64,000 bases of DNA from Euryodendron excelsum (lineage: Eukaryota; Streptophyta; Magnoliopsida; Ericales; Pentaphylacaceae). The stretch is taken from the NCBI GenBank assembly GCA_033060915.1, contig CM065387.1:26824501-26888500 (forward strand). The letters are read 5' to 3'. The notes under the pieces are model-generated. The model was given only the letters and a program-made list of their open reading frames with translations. It searched no databases and was not told where the DNA came from. Positions 31,107-43,029 of this stretch are shown piece after piece. Numbering within the stretch: position 1 is the stretch's first letter; each line of letters opens with the position of its first letter. Position numbers and translations under genes: made by a program.

Positions 31107-33850
31107 CTTGCATTAAACTTGTTTTCAAAATTGCATCAAAATCTCCTTTTTCAAAACATGTTTCCAAAATCACATCCCTAGAGTGATTCTAGCCTTTCCA
31201 TGGCCAAGATTGCTTTAGGAAAGTATTATATTTAAAGTGACTCTCATGGTCCATATTTTCAAATCTTGTTATTTTCAAAACCACTATCCTAAAGTGGTTC
31301 TAACCTTCTTATGGTTAGAATCGCTTTAGGAAAGTGAGATATTTTATGTACATTCCAAAATCTCTTTTTGAAAATCTCCTCCTAAAAATCTCTTTTTCAA
31401 CATACTTTTCTAAAACTCTCCTTTCCAAAGTTGTTTTTAAAAACTCTGTCCAAAAATCTATTTTTCAAAACTCCATTTTTCAACTCCTCTCCAAAATTCT
31501 TTCCCCAAAATTCACTTTCTAAAAACGGTTCCTAAAAATTTTTCCAAAAACTCTCTCCAACAATCTTCTACTAAAAATCTTTCTAAAAACTCTCTTCCCA
31601 AAATTTTTTTTCCAGAAACCCCCCTCTAGGATTTTTCTTCTAAAAATCTTAGTTTCCAAAAACGTACTTTCCAAAAATCCCTTCTCTTGATGCCCAAGTC
31701 AAGCCTTAAAGCTAACAATTAGGAAACCCTAATTTTCTTTCAAAAAATGTGATTTTCAACCTTTCCCCAAACCTAGGTTTCCAAAACCTCCCTTTCTACA
31801 TCAAAACTATACATATTTTCAAAACATATTTTCTACTTCAAAGCTATAGTCTTCCCAAATATAGGGTTTCTAAAATCTCCCTTTCCAAATCCTTGTCAAA
31901 TCCAATCTTCCCGTTTAGAAAACTAGATCCTATCCTCCGTTTTTGAAAACAAAATCAAACACTTCTTCTTGGAAACAAAAACCAATCTCTTCCTAATCTA
32001 TCTCTTTCCTCACTGAACTCCTTCCTAATCTTCTACTTTTCAAAATCTTAACTTTCCAAAACTTGAACATAAAAATCTTTGCTAAATTTTAAAACTCAAC
32101 TTCCACATCTTTCCTAATTCTATCTCTTTCAAAATCTTAACTCTTCAATTCTAAGTTTTCAAATCTTTCCTAAATTCAACCTTTCCTAATCTCAAGATTT
32201 TCTAAAACTAAAACTCTTAAACTTTCTAAATCTTAAACTTTCTAAATTTCAAATTTTCTAAATCCAAAGCTTTCTAAACCCAAAACTTTCTTAATTCAAA
32301 ACTTTCTTAAGTTGAAACTTTCTTAATTCAAACCTTTTCTAAATCTTTCCTAATTTAAAATCTTTCTATAATTCTACGTTTTGCAAATTCAAAACTTTCT
32401 TAACTTGAAACTTTTCAAATTCTAAACCTCTCTTAAACTAAACTTTTCCTAATTCAAAACATTTCTAAATTCAACACTTTCCTATTTCAAAATCATTCTT
32501 AAAACGAAACTTTCCAATTTCAAAACTTTCCTAAACCTAAAACTTTCCTAAGTTGAAATTTTCCCAAATTGACAACTTTCTTAATTTGAAACTTTCACAA
32601 GTTGAAACTTTCCTAATTCCAAAACTTTCCTAAAATTACACTTTCCTAATTTGAAACTTCCCTGATTCTAACATTTCCTAAATCTAGTGTTTCCTAATCT
32701 TTCCAAGTCCAATTTTTGGGTTAAATCTTTTCTAAAATCCTTCCAAGTCAAGTCAAATTTTTCTTAAGTCTTTTCTCTTTCCTAAGTCTAGGTATCCTAA
32801 ACCTCAATCTTTCCAAAACAAATCTAAATATTTCTTCCAAGTTCTACCTTCCCAAGTCAAAGCCCAATCTTTTCAATTCCAAATTTCAATTTCCAATCTT
32901 CTATTCTAAATTAAAATCCAATCCAATTTTCAATTCAATCTCTTTCTTCCAATCAACTCTTCTATTCTCAATCGGACTCTTGTCCGAACTACGACTGGCC
33001 TGATTCCTCCAAAAGGATACGTAGGCAACCCTTATGGGTGCGGTCACCACGTTTTTCAAATCTCAAATTCTATAATATTTTTCAAATTTTCAATTCCATA
33101 ACTTTCTTCACATCTCCAATTCTACAAGCTTCTTCAAGTTTCTAATTCCATAATCTATTTTTAAACTTCCAATTTCAAATTTCTATTTCCAAACCTCTAT
33201 TTTCAATTTTCAAAACTTTCTTTCCAAATTCAAACTTCTATCTCTTCCTTTTCAAATCAAATTAATTTATTTCCAAATCTATTTTTCAATTCTCTTTTCT
33301 TGCACTTGCATATCATGCATCATGTTAAATTTGTTTATAAACATTCTTTTTCAAAGTGGATAGGATTGAATATTAGTTAGTTGAAGACTCTCCTAGGTGA
33401 ATCTAGGGTAAATAGACATGTAGGTACCACAAGGGTGGGGTAGGGTGATGGCTTAGTGCGTCTTCCCTACACGTAACCAACCTCCGAACCTTAGATCATT
33501 GTTTTTGAAAGACCAAAACGGAGTTATTTTCCAAAAAAGGGCTAAATATTTTCCAAAGGTTGCCAAACCTGTTTTCTTAAAAACCCTCTCTTGAGGAGAT
33601 ATTTTCAAAATCGTTTTCCAAAAACCCTAAGTGTAGTCTTTGGATTATTCTTAGTTTTAGGTGACCTAACTCACCTTAATCAAGTTAGGTGGCGACTCTA
33701 AATCTTTTCCAAAAGCCCTTTATTCAAATCTATTTTCAATCCAAACCTAGTCGCACTCATTATTCTGGGAGGGTGAGTTCTAACGAGAGAGTACAGTATT
33801 TTTTCTGCTTGTGTGTGTATTCCTCGAGTGCGAAAAATCTGAGCGCGACA
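31107..33850 (+). repeat. Element A 5' LTR, right fragment
   Basis: Continues the LTR interrupted at 11360: G-poor repeat block to about 32950, conserved hairpin block (32973-33046), 'catgtaggtaccac' block near 33417, ACCTAAC/GTTAGGT stem with TGGCGACTCT near 33702, and end GAGCGCGACA at 33850. Many more differences from B than B's LTRs show from each other, so A is older. Confidence 0.9.
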
Positions 33851-34691
33851 ACCGAGCCTTTTTAAGACGCTTTACTCAACCCTCAACCTCATGCTCATAT
33901 AGACACCATGCATAGCCGAACCTTTGCTGGATTTAAGACACGCGCACCGTTTTCCAAGACCATGGAGGAAAGGGTGACTGCTCTTATTTTTCATTTATAC
34001 CTGTCTATTCCTATAGTTATAATGACTGTCGAACTACTCATACATGCACATGTACTTCAACTGTACTCTCTTTCCTTATACTCTACGCATCCATTTTCAT
34101 GCATCCCGTATTCCATGTCAAGACAAGAGTTCCAAGTAACTCAAGTCACTGCATTCTCACCAAAGAGAGTGATACTTACTTCACTCTGGACTCTTGGCAT
34201 GCACCTCTATTCATTCCATAAGAGGGGCCCTAATCCCTCTATGCTAACAAAGATAGGATTGTTAAGAAGAAAAGGGGCAATCGATCAATAAGGTCTATCA
34301 GCGACCTCCTCAATATCAAATCCAACGAAGGCGAATCCGAAGACTCAAGAGTAGTTTAGGATTTCCTTTGTAAAATTAGATAGGTGAAACCCCTAAAGGA
34401 ACATGTTCTCTCTCCCCATGTATAAATGTACTTCAATTCTTTTGTATATTAAACTTGAAGTGAAATGTATTTTTTTATTTTCTGCGAATGAGTGAGTGAA
34501 TAAATGTATGAACGAAGGAAAGGTTCCCATCTGATGGTAAGGTATCTGCATATAGGGGCAAATCCCCTACCTCCAAAAGTGAGCCAATAGACCATGTGTA
34601 GTTTCCCTCCTAAAGAGGGGCACCCTAGAGCAAGCATTGCATAAAGACTTGTCAAGATAAAACACTAACTCTTTTCCTTTGTTGGTTTCAG
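33851..34691 (+). other. Element A leader, 5' truncated, PBS missing
   Basis: The LTR end joins straight to the equivalent of B position 17458, so about 535 bp including the PBS are deleted. From there it follows the B leader ('caccatgcatagccgaacct', 'aagagttccaagtaactcaag', 'gaggggccctaatccctc') to a pyrimidine-rich TGGTTTCAG at 34691, the same place as the acceptor-like site in B. Confidence 0.75.
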
Positions 34692-35395
34692 GTACCTTTC
34701 CTCATCCCCCCATCGTTACAAGCCAAAAGCTCAGAAATGCCCATGGAATTACTCACATTTGATACCTTAACTCTATTACAGGCAAAAGCGAAAGGAGTCA
34801 GACACAGGATGACTAAAATGGAAGGCATACTCTCTTCATTCTTGCCCTATGCAACCCATGAGCAACCAAAATGCTCACAGGCTCAGACTCACGACGAATG
34901 AAAAAAGATGAGGAGGGAAATCCAAGATCATACCCATACCATTGCTCACCAACAAGATCCCTAAGCGGTTTTCCGCATTCTAACATCTCTCAGGCCGACC
35001 TTTAACCAAACCCATGAATCTTATAATCTATTCTATGAGTACCAGTCCCATCCGCTTGGCCTTGACACCAAAAATTGTCCCCCTTTGAAACATAAAGCCT
35101 AAAACCCCTTTAATTTCCAAACCACCGACCCAATAGCCATCACACCAGAGCTTGATCTCTAACCTTTCAATTCATCTAGGGCACCTAGGCGAGTGAGACC
35201 AAAAGATCGAGTTTTCACTAAACTTGCTTGCCTCAAACCACAGCTTACTTTGATTTTCTTGCAGCGGGATATTTGAAACCTATACCCCCTTGACCTTGAC
35301 CTAACCCTCTGCCACCCTAATTTAACCCAAAGGCGTACTATGAGTACCATTCAGGTGGCCAAAGACATGATACCGAAGAATGCTAGACCCTCAAG
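34692..35395 (+). pseudogene. gag: Element A gag remnant, 5' part
   Basis: A heavily decayed Gag start is visible near 34795-34850 (MTKMEGILSS, like the B segment EMRTKMDEML). The gag core domain is missing. Two knuckle-like motifs follow: YEYQSHPLGLDTKNC near 35037-35081 and YEYHSGGQRHDTEEC near 35340-35384, both with the first Cys replaced by Tyr, and with stops and frame changes between. The remnant ends where S1 inserted and resumes at 39735. Confidence 0.6.
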
Positions 35396-38300
35396 TGTAA
35401 GCACCTCATTTTTTACCGTTCGGCAGTCTACACTCCATCCAGACTTGTGTTCAAATCATTGTGGGCATATTCCAATCGAAACCAACTTTCTAAGTCCAAA
35501 TCTCGTCTATCCATCGCTTCGCAGGCCCGCCAGGCTCAAATAGAGGCAAAATGACCAAAATGCCCTTAGGGGCATTGTCTCTTCCAATTCCAACTCCAGT
35601 CCCTCTCTTGAGATAGTTCATTCCTCGAGACGGTTCCAAATCAGGCACGTCTTTTCGAAGACGGTAAGTCCCCTTTCCAATCCCTCTCTTGAGACAGTTT
35701 ATTCCTCGAGACGGTTCCAAATCAGGCACGTCTTTTCGAATACAGTAAGTCCCCTTTCCAATCCCTCTCTCGAGACATTTTATTCCTTGAGACGATTCCA
35801 ACTTAGGCACGTCTTTTTGAAGACGGTAAGTCCCCTTTCCAATCCCTCTCTCGAGACAGTTTATTCCTCGAGACGGTTCCAACTCAGGCACGTCTTTTCG
35901 AAGACGATAAGACCCCTTTCCAACCCCTCTCTCAAGACAGTTTATTCCTCGAGACGACTCCAAATCAGGCACGTCTTTTCGAAGACAGTAAGACCCCTTT
36001 CCAATCCCTCTCTCAAGACAGTTTATTCCTCTAGAAGGTCTGAGTAACGAAAATACTCGCAAATATCATAAACCGTTATAGTAGCGGAAATACTCACAAA
36101 TAGGTCGATATAGGGAATTGCCAAACAAACCCCTGTGTCACGATGACCGCCGTCAGAGTGGCTGAAACACTCAAAACCCAGGCCAACACCGATGCCTACT
36201 AGTCCACTTCGGTGAAAAAATGATCAAACTGCCCCTTGGGTCAATTTTGAGACTTTCCAGTCAAGATGACCATTTTGCCCGTAGGCATCCTAATGCCCCG
36301 GGAACCACACCGGCTCTGGGTATCAAACCGGTAACCTCCCGAGAAAGCTTTTTATAGTACTCTCAACTTTTTCTTTATCCTTTCGGTTCATTCCGAGTCA
36401 GTTCCGGCAAACCTAGTGCGAAATGACCGTTTTGCCCCTGGTGGGCCAGTCACCTTTTCCAACCACACTGGCTCTGGGTATCAAACTGGCAACCTTTGGG
36501 AACATTTTGAATAATGTTTCCAAATTTTGAGTCTTCTTCCGGGACAATCCAAGTCCGTCCCGGCAGCTTCTCGGCCCGATTGACCGTTTTGCCCCTAAAG
36601 GCCCGGTCAACCCTTCCGACACATCCTACCCTCATTTTTCAAGTCAAATACCTCTGGGACACTATTTTAAGTGTTCTTGCACTTTGCCGGTCTTCCGGGT
36701 TATTCCCGGTCTTCCAAACTCCTTCCCAGACTTTTCGGAGTCACTCCTAGTGAAGCCAAGCTAAAAATTGCAAGGTAGTCACTAGTACAGGCGCCCAAAT
36801 CTAGTCAAAGATACTTTGCTTTCCAACCTTAAACATTTTCGAAAGTGGCGCCAAGCCAAAAAATGGCCTGGTGCCACTCATAGTGGTGCCAGTGTAAAAT
36901 TTGGCATGGCGCCACTGTAACAGGCGCTAGTGTATTCCTCTCTCTATAAATACAGAGCCTCTTCCAACGTGAAGGAGGTCCGCAAACTCAATCTAAAAAT
37001 CATGTATTTTGATATGCAGAGCTCATGCACTCCCAAAACCCTAGCTTCCCTAGGTTTTCCATACCTTAGCCACCATACACTAAACCCTAACCTTCTATAC
37101 ACTCATACACACCTCCATACACTTATACACTAGCCTTCAACCCTCCTTCGAAGACTTGAAGAGCTGCAATCTGAAGTTTGAAGGTTAAAGATGACTCTTA
37201 TAGATTGAAGACGAAGATCAAGACCGAAGACAAGCAAGGCACGCAAAATAAACAAGACATACGGTAGGCTCCCTATTTAAATTTTTGCACTTTCCCCCTC
37301 TCTTTTCTCTCTCCTAACCCACTTGGGTTTTCTCTATTTTAATCCTCCATCTCTTTCCCCCCTTTCTTTGCATGCTTGAAACAAGGGGACTCCAGGTCCA
37401 TGTGTAGGATTAGACTATCGGAGGGTCACCGTGTCGAGGGCTTTCCTTTAGGTTAACCGGAGACCACGTGGGTCTGACCCCCTTTGATTATGTGGTGAAG
37501 CCTTAGCCTTGTATGTTCACGACCTCAAACTTGCGTTGTGTATATCATAATCTTGCATCTACCAAAAAAATCATTTTCAAACCCGTTTTCAAAACTTGCA
37601 TTCAACTTGTTTTCAAAATTGCATCAAAATCTTTTTTTCAAAACATGTTTTTCAATATCACAATCCTAGGGTGATTCTAGCTTTTCCATGGCTAGGGTTG
37701 CTTTAGGAAAGTTTTACATTCAAAGTGACTTTCATGGTCCATATTTTCAACTCTTGTTGTTTTCAAAAACACTTTCTTAAAGTGGTTCTAACCTTCTTAT
37801 GGTTGGAATCGCTTTAGGAAAGTGAGACGTTTTTATACTTTCCAAAAAAAAAACTCTCTTTTCAAATCTCTCCCTAAAAATCTCTTTTCCAACATGTTTT
37901 CCAAAAAGCTCCTCTTTCCAAAATTGTTTTCTAAAAACTCTTTCCAAAAATCTATCTTTCAAAACCTCCTTTTTCAACTCCTTTCCAAAACGCTCTCTTC
38001 AAAGTCCACTTTCCAAAAAGGTTCCCTAGGTCTCTTTCCTAGAAAAACTCTCCTCAAAAATCTTTCCAAAAACTCTCTTTCTAAAATCTTCCTTCTAGAA
38101 ACTCCTCTCTAGGTTTTCCTTCCAAAAACTTGTTTCCAAAAACACACTTTCCAAAAACTCCTCTCTAGGATTCCCTTCTAAAAATCTTCATTTCTAAAGA
38201 CGCACTTTCTAGAAATCCTTTTTCTTGGTGCCCAAGTCAAGCCCTAGAGCTAACCATTAGGAAACCCTAATTTTCTTCCCAAAAACATGGTTTTCAAACT

Positions 38301-39734
38301 TTGCCCCAAACCAAGGTTTCCAAAACCTCTTGTTTTCTACATCAAAACTATACATGTTTCCAAAACCTATTTTCTACGTCAAAACTATAGTCTTCCAAAT
38401 CTAGGGTTTCTAAAACCTCCCTTTCCAAATCCTTGTCAAATCAAATCTTCCCTTTAGGAAACCAAATCAAATCTTCCCGTTTAGGAAACTAGATCCTATC
38501 CTCCATTTTTGGAAACAAAATCAAACCCTCTCTTTTTAGAAACAAAATCTAATCCCTTCCTAATCCAAATCTTTCCTAATTCAAATCCTTCCTAATCTTC
38601 CACTTTCCTAAATCTTAAGTTGCCAAAACTTGAACATAAAAATCTTTCCTAAATTTTAAAACTCAACTTTCAAATCTTTCCTAAACCCAATCCTTTTCTG
38701 AATATTCGAAGTTCAACATTCGAGTAAAATCTTTTCTAAGTCTCATCTTTCTTAAGTCTAGGTTTCCTAAACCTCAATCTTTCCAAAACAATTCCAATTT
38801 CTCATCTTCTATTCTAAGTTCAAAATCAAATCCTCTTTCCAATTCAATCTCTTTCTTCCAAATCAATCTGTTTTTAATCGGACTCTTGTCCGAACTACGA
38901 CTGATCTGATTCCTCCAAAAGGATACGTAGGCAACCCTCATGGGTGCGGTCGCAACATTTTTCAAATCTCAAATTCCACACCATTCTGCAAATTCTATTT
39001 CTACAATTTCTTTCCAATCTCCAATCCTGCAATTTTCTTGAAGTTTCCAATTCTATGATCTATTTCTATTATCAATCTTCAATTTCAATTTCCAAATTCA
39101 ATTTCAATCTTCAAATTCAAGCTTCTATCCCTGTCTTTTCAAATCAAATCAAACTCTTTTCAAATCTATTTCCAAATCTCTTTTCTTGCACATGCATATC
39201 ATGCATCATATTAGTTTCTTTTCAAACGTTATTTTTCAAAGTGGATAGGATTGAATATTAGTTAGTTAAAGACTCTCATAGGTTAGTCTATGGTAGATTG
39301 ACATGTACGTACTGAAAGGGCAGGGTAGGGTGATGGCTTAGTGCATCTTCCCTACACGTAACCAACCTTCGAGCTTAGATCACTGTTTTCAAAGACCAAA
39401 AATGGAGTTATTTTTCAAAAAAGGGCTAAATATTTTCCAAAGGTTGCCAAAAAACCTGTTTTCCTAAAAGCCCTCTCTTGAGAAGATATTTTCAAAAACC
39501 TTTTCCAAAAACCCTAAGTGTAGTCTTCGGATTATTCTTAGTTTTTAGGTGACCTAACTCACCTTAATCAAGTTAGGTGGTGACTCCGAATCTTTTCCAA
39601 AAGCCCTTTATTCAAATCGATTTTCAATTCAAACCTAGTTGCACTCATTCTTCTAGGAGGGTGAGTTCTAATGAGAGAATACAACATTTTTCCCGCTTGT
39701 GTGAGTATTCCTCGAGTGGGAAAAATCTGGGCGC
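35396..39734 (+). repeat. Solo LTR S1 (about 4.3 kb, plus strand) inside element A gag
   Basis: Begins TGTAAGCACC and reads through 81-bp hairpin units (about 35610-36040), short hairpins, 157-bp-type repeats (about 36260-36620), GGCGCC cluster (about 36845-36930), TATAAATA (36945-36952), G-poor block and conserved hairpin (38879), ending AATCTGGGCGC. Compared with the family end it lacks the last four bases (GACA), and about 20 bp of gag just beyond are gone, so no TSD is seen. Flanks are gag on both sides, hence a solo LTR. Confidence 0.88.
36945..36952 (+). promoter_or_regulatory. TATA box of solo LTR S1
   Basis: TATAAATACAGAGCCTC context as in B. Confidence 0.65.
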
Positions 39735-40320
39735 CTGATAGATAATAAGACTATTGGCTTACGACCAGCAAGCCCTCCTATGAACGTCACTACGAACTCT
39801 TCACCAGACCCCACTATCCATCCCATTACAAAATTTGGTAACTACAAGGTTTGGTTCGCTACATGCCAAGAGATATATTACAAGGATGGGGAGGAAATGG
39901 AATACGAAGATATGGAATAGAGTCATACCCGGTTACGGTGTAACCCAGGTAAAATGCCGGTCCTCGAAGACGAACTCATATATGAATCTATGAAGAATAT
40001 TGACCAGGAGCTGTCTAAACTTAGTGATAAGAATCCCCCATTGTGTACATTTAAGGAACACTGAGCCACAGTTGGACGCCAAAGCAGAAAACCCCAGGCT
40101 CAACCTATCAAGTTGGAAGAAGACGAGTCACCCGACTGGTTTGTTAGAGAAACTACGGAGTAAACAAATAAAGGCAAGATGGTCAAGAAAGTTGACAATT
40201 ACATCATCACTGCCAACTCACCTGGAACTCTAGGAGAAGCATCTACCTGTCCTGCCTTGGTTGAAGATCTCAACCATGAATGGAATGCTGATATGAACAT
40301 CATCCCAAAGCCCTATTAAA
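39735..40320 (+). pseudogene. gag: Element A gag remnant, 3' part
   Basis: Resumes at the equivalent of LIDNKTI (B 19829) and continues to a terminal PKPY and stop at 40318-40320, matching the PRPY end of B. There are internal stops and frame changes, for example after YEDME near 39918. Together with 34692-35395 it shows that A carried the same gag-only coding region. Confidence 0.65.
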
Positions 40321-42253
40321 GAATACAGAAATCCTATCAAAAGCGTACAAGAGAGGGGTGTTTTCACCCACTTTCTTTCTATCCCTTTTACTTCCTATCC
40401 TTAAATTAATGTTTACATATTCTTATTGCTTAAGAACTCTATGCTTCCCATAAGAAATGATAATAATAATCAAATAATAGTCTTTTATTCCATCACTGTT
40501 GTCTTATCTTCTCTTGGGAATGGTAGCTACTTTCTACACAAGGGGCATGATTTATCTTAGGGGTTAGTTGGACTTGAAGGGATGATAGCATTAATTAACC
40601 ACTCCCTCAACAATTAGCCTTCCGAAAAAAAAGAGTTGTTGGATAAGTGAGGATACTACCCAAAGGCAACACTTACAAGATACTGAAACTAAGCGATGTG
40701 TGGCCAGATTATCAAAGTGAAGGCAAGCCATCTTTCATTTTTCAACATATAAAAAATAGTAATAATAAAAAATGCTTATATTCCCTTTGCTTAACCCCTA
40801 GTGCCTCGCGGAAAGCAAAAATTTTCTTTGTCAACCCCGATCCAAGATTGCCCTCCCCACACTGGGGCAGACAATATTTGAGAACTCTAGGAATGATATC
40901 CACCCCTACTGTGCTAAGGCAGCATTGAAGGCTCTATAGATCAAGCAATCTAGTTCAAAGTGAAGAGAGACCCTCATTTCATTTCCCATACAGTCGGAAG
41001 CAACCCCTTGGCAAACCTGATGAGCCATCTATCATTTTTTAAAGAAAATCCCAACCTAGGAATCATTGCCCACATTAGGTTAGATTGAACTGCCAAGGAA
41101 AAGGTCTAAGGAAAAAGGGTTGAAGAATTATTCGTTTCATAAAAAGAAAGAAAAGGGGTAAAAAGAAAACAAAACAAAGGAAAGGAGTTGCCAATGGGTA
41201 AGAGGCCAAAAAAAAAATTAAAAAATCAAAGGAAAGGCCTGAAGAAAACAATGATTGAGTCATCTTCAAAAGCATAATAAGAAGATCGAAAGAGAAAAGT
41301 TATGTTTATCTCAAAAAGCATATAGAAAGGGGGAAAGAAAATAGTCATTTTCACCATGAGAAGTGTATTTTAAAGGTGATCCTAGGTTACAAAGAAACCC
41401 AGTAGAAGTAATAGGTTCGAGCCTTTATCCTTTCTTGCAAAACCCCAAAACTATGGCCTACATTACAACCCTACTAAAATCCACTCTGATTGAAAATAGA
41501 TTGCTTGATCTAAATAAGCTAAATACGTTGGCTAAGCAAGGAGGGATGCTAGCCCTACTGAAAAAAAGTCAAGGATGGTACGGATCTAAACCCTTTTGAA
41601 AGCAACAATGAATTTGAGCCTACATATCCCATCATTTCGAAAACCCCATAACCTAGCTTACATTACGGTCCTAAACAAAGTCTCCTCGGATTGAAAGGAC
41701 TGGCTGCTTATCGCTCTACTAAAGGTCGGGAAAGCTGTTGCTAAAACCCCGAGAGTCGAGAGTTTCAACCCAACAATCATATACACTAACCCCAAAGCAG
41801 AGAGTCGGAGGCGATCAAAAGGTTGAGAAAGGTGCGAAGTGCTATCATCCATTCAAGGTAAAGTTGAGCAAGAGGAGAGGTTAGACCCCCAAAAAGGAAG
41901 AAGTTACCATTCCAAAGATATCGAGTTCGACAACACCCCTTGTCATTCTGTTGGTTAATGTATTTCTAAAATATGCATAAAAAAATAATAAAAAATAAAA
42001 AATCGCGTGAGCTTCGCATAGGACATAACTCCTTGTAAAAACAGAAGTCACCAACATCAACTCATGTAATAGATACATAACATCATCATCCACCACATAC
42101 ATCTGATCATATGCCTAGCCGTAAAGATCATAAATATATCTGTCTATCCTTGTATCAAAATATAAAAATATTTATCAAAATAAAATTGTCTAACATAAAT
42201 ACATCTCAAGAATAGGGGCAAGGGAAGATTAGAATCTCCACAAGGGGCATCTA
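40321..42253 (+). other. Noncoding spacer of element A
   Basis: Collinear with B 20482-22422 (for example 'gtacaagagaggggtgttttcacccac' region, AATAATAATAAT near 40462, the A-rich stretch near 41205, 'ccctactaaaatccactctgattgaaaatagattgcttgatc' region near 41480). No pol sequence and no gene. Confidence 0.75.
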
Positions 42254-43024
42254 TCAAAGGTCAAAGTCAATATCATCTGGATCAAAATCCCCGAAACCTG
42301 GCATCAGAGGAGGCAGATAATTGCTCGAAGCACTAGCATCCTGCAGGGGAACAGAGTCGAAATCAGCCACGTGAAAGAAGAACTAAACAACAGCAGAGTA
42401 AGAATAAGGAGAGAAAAGACGGCATACTCCGCCACCTCCCATCTGGGCTATCCGAGCTGTCAAGGAAGCCACATCTGCCTAATAATGATCTCGCTCCGTC
42501 TGGTATCGATCCCTTTGATCCCTTACAGTAGTAAACTCAGCCTGGAGCACATATCTTCCAGCTCGGTGCCACAAGTCAACCACCTCCTCGCCCACAGCGT
42601 ACCCGCCGACTACTACCTCAAACCGGGTGAAGACACTGACAGAATGAGCCCCGAAGTGTGCAGCATAGTCTGCGTTTGGAGGAAGCAAGAACTTGGCACC
42701 TGGCTGCCGCTCCTGATAGGGGATAGACACTCCCACCACCAAGGCCCCAAACATATACTCTGGCGAAGCTCCTACTGATCGGAACTCCACATGAAACTGC
42801 CGCCAGTGTCGCTCTCTGAGAGAGGACTCCCAAGTATCATCACTGAGAAAAGCAGCCCTTGATAAGGACAGCGGGACCAAGTACCGTACAGTCTTATAAT
42901 GAACTAATCCAATGAAAGGCTGCCAAGTCACGTCTCTCTCCTTAATCAACTCTAGGTTCGCCGGTAGCGTCAAAAAGTCAGTAATCTCTTATCGCTGAGC
43001 CACCCGGTCACGAGCCCACTTTAA

Positions 43025-43029
43025 AGCAC
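43025..43029 (+). repeat. Target-site duplication of S2, left copy (AGCAC)
   Basis: AGCAC repeated at 48104-48108 on the other side of S2; the B gene is uninterrupted here (AAAGCGCGAGGATAG). Confidence 0.9.

Noticed and set aside
35490..36062. 190-codon open frame with repeated 27-residue units (also at 54070-54522, 59820-60212, 47561-47802)
   Set aside because: It is the 81-bp noncoding repeat, whose length is a multiple of three, so frames stay open on both strands. No start context, and it sits in U3.
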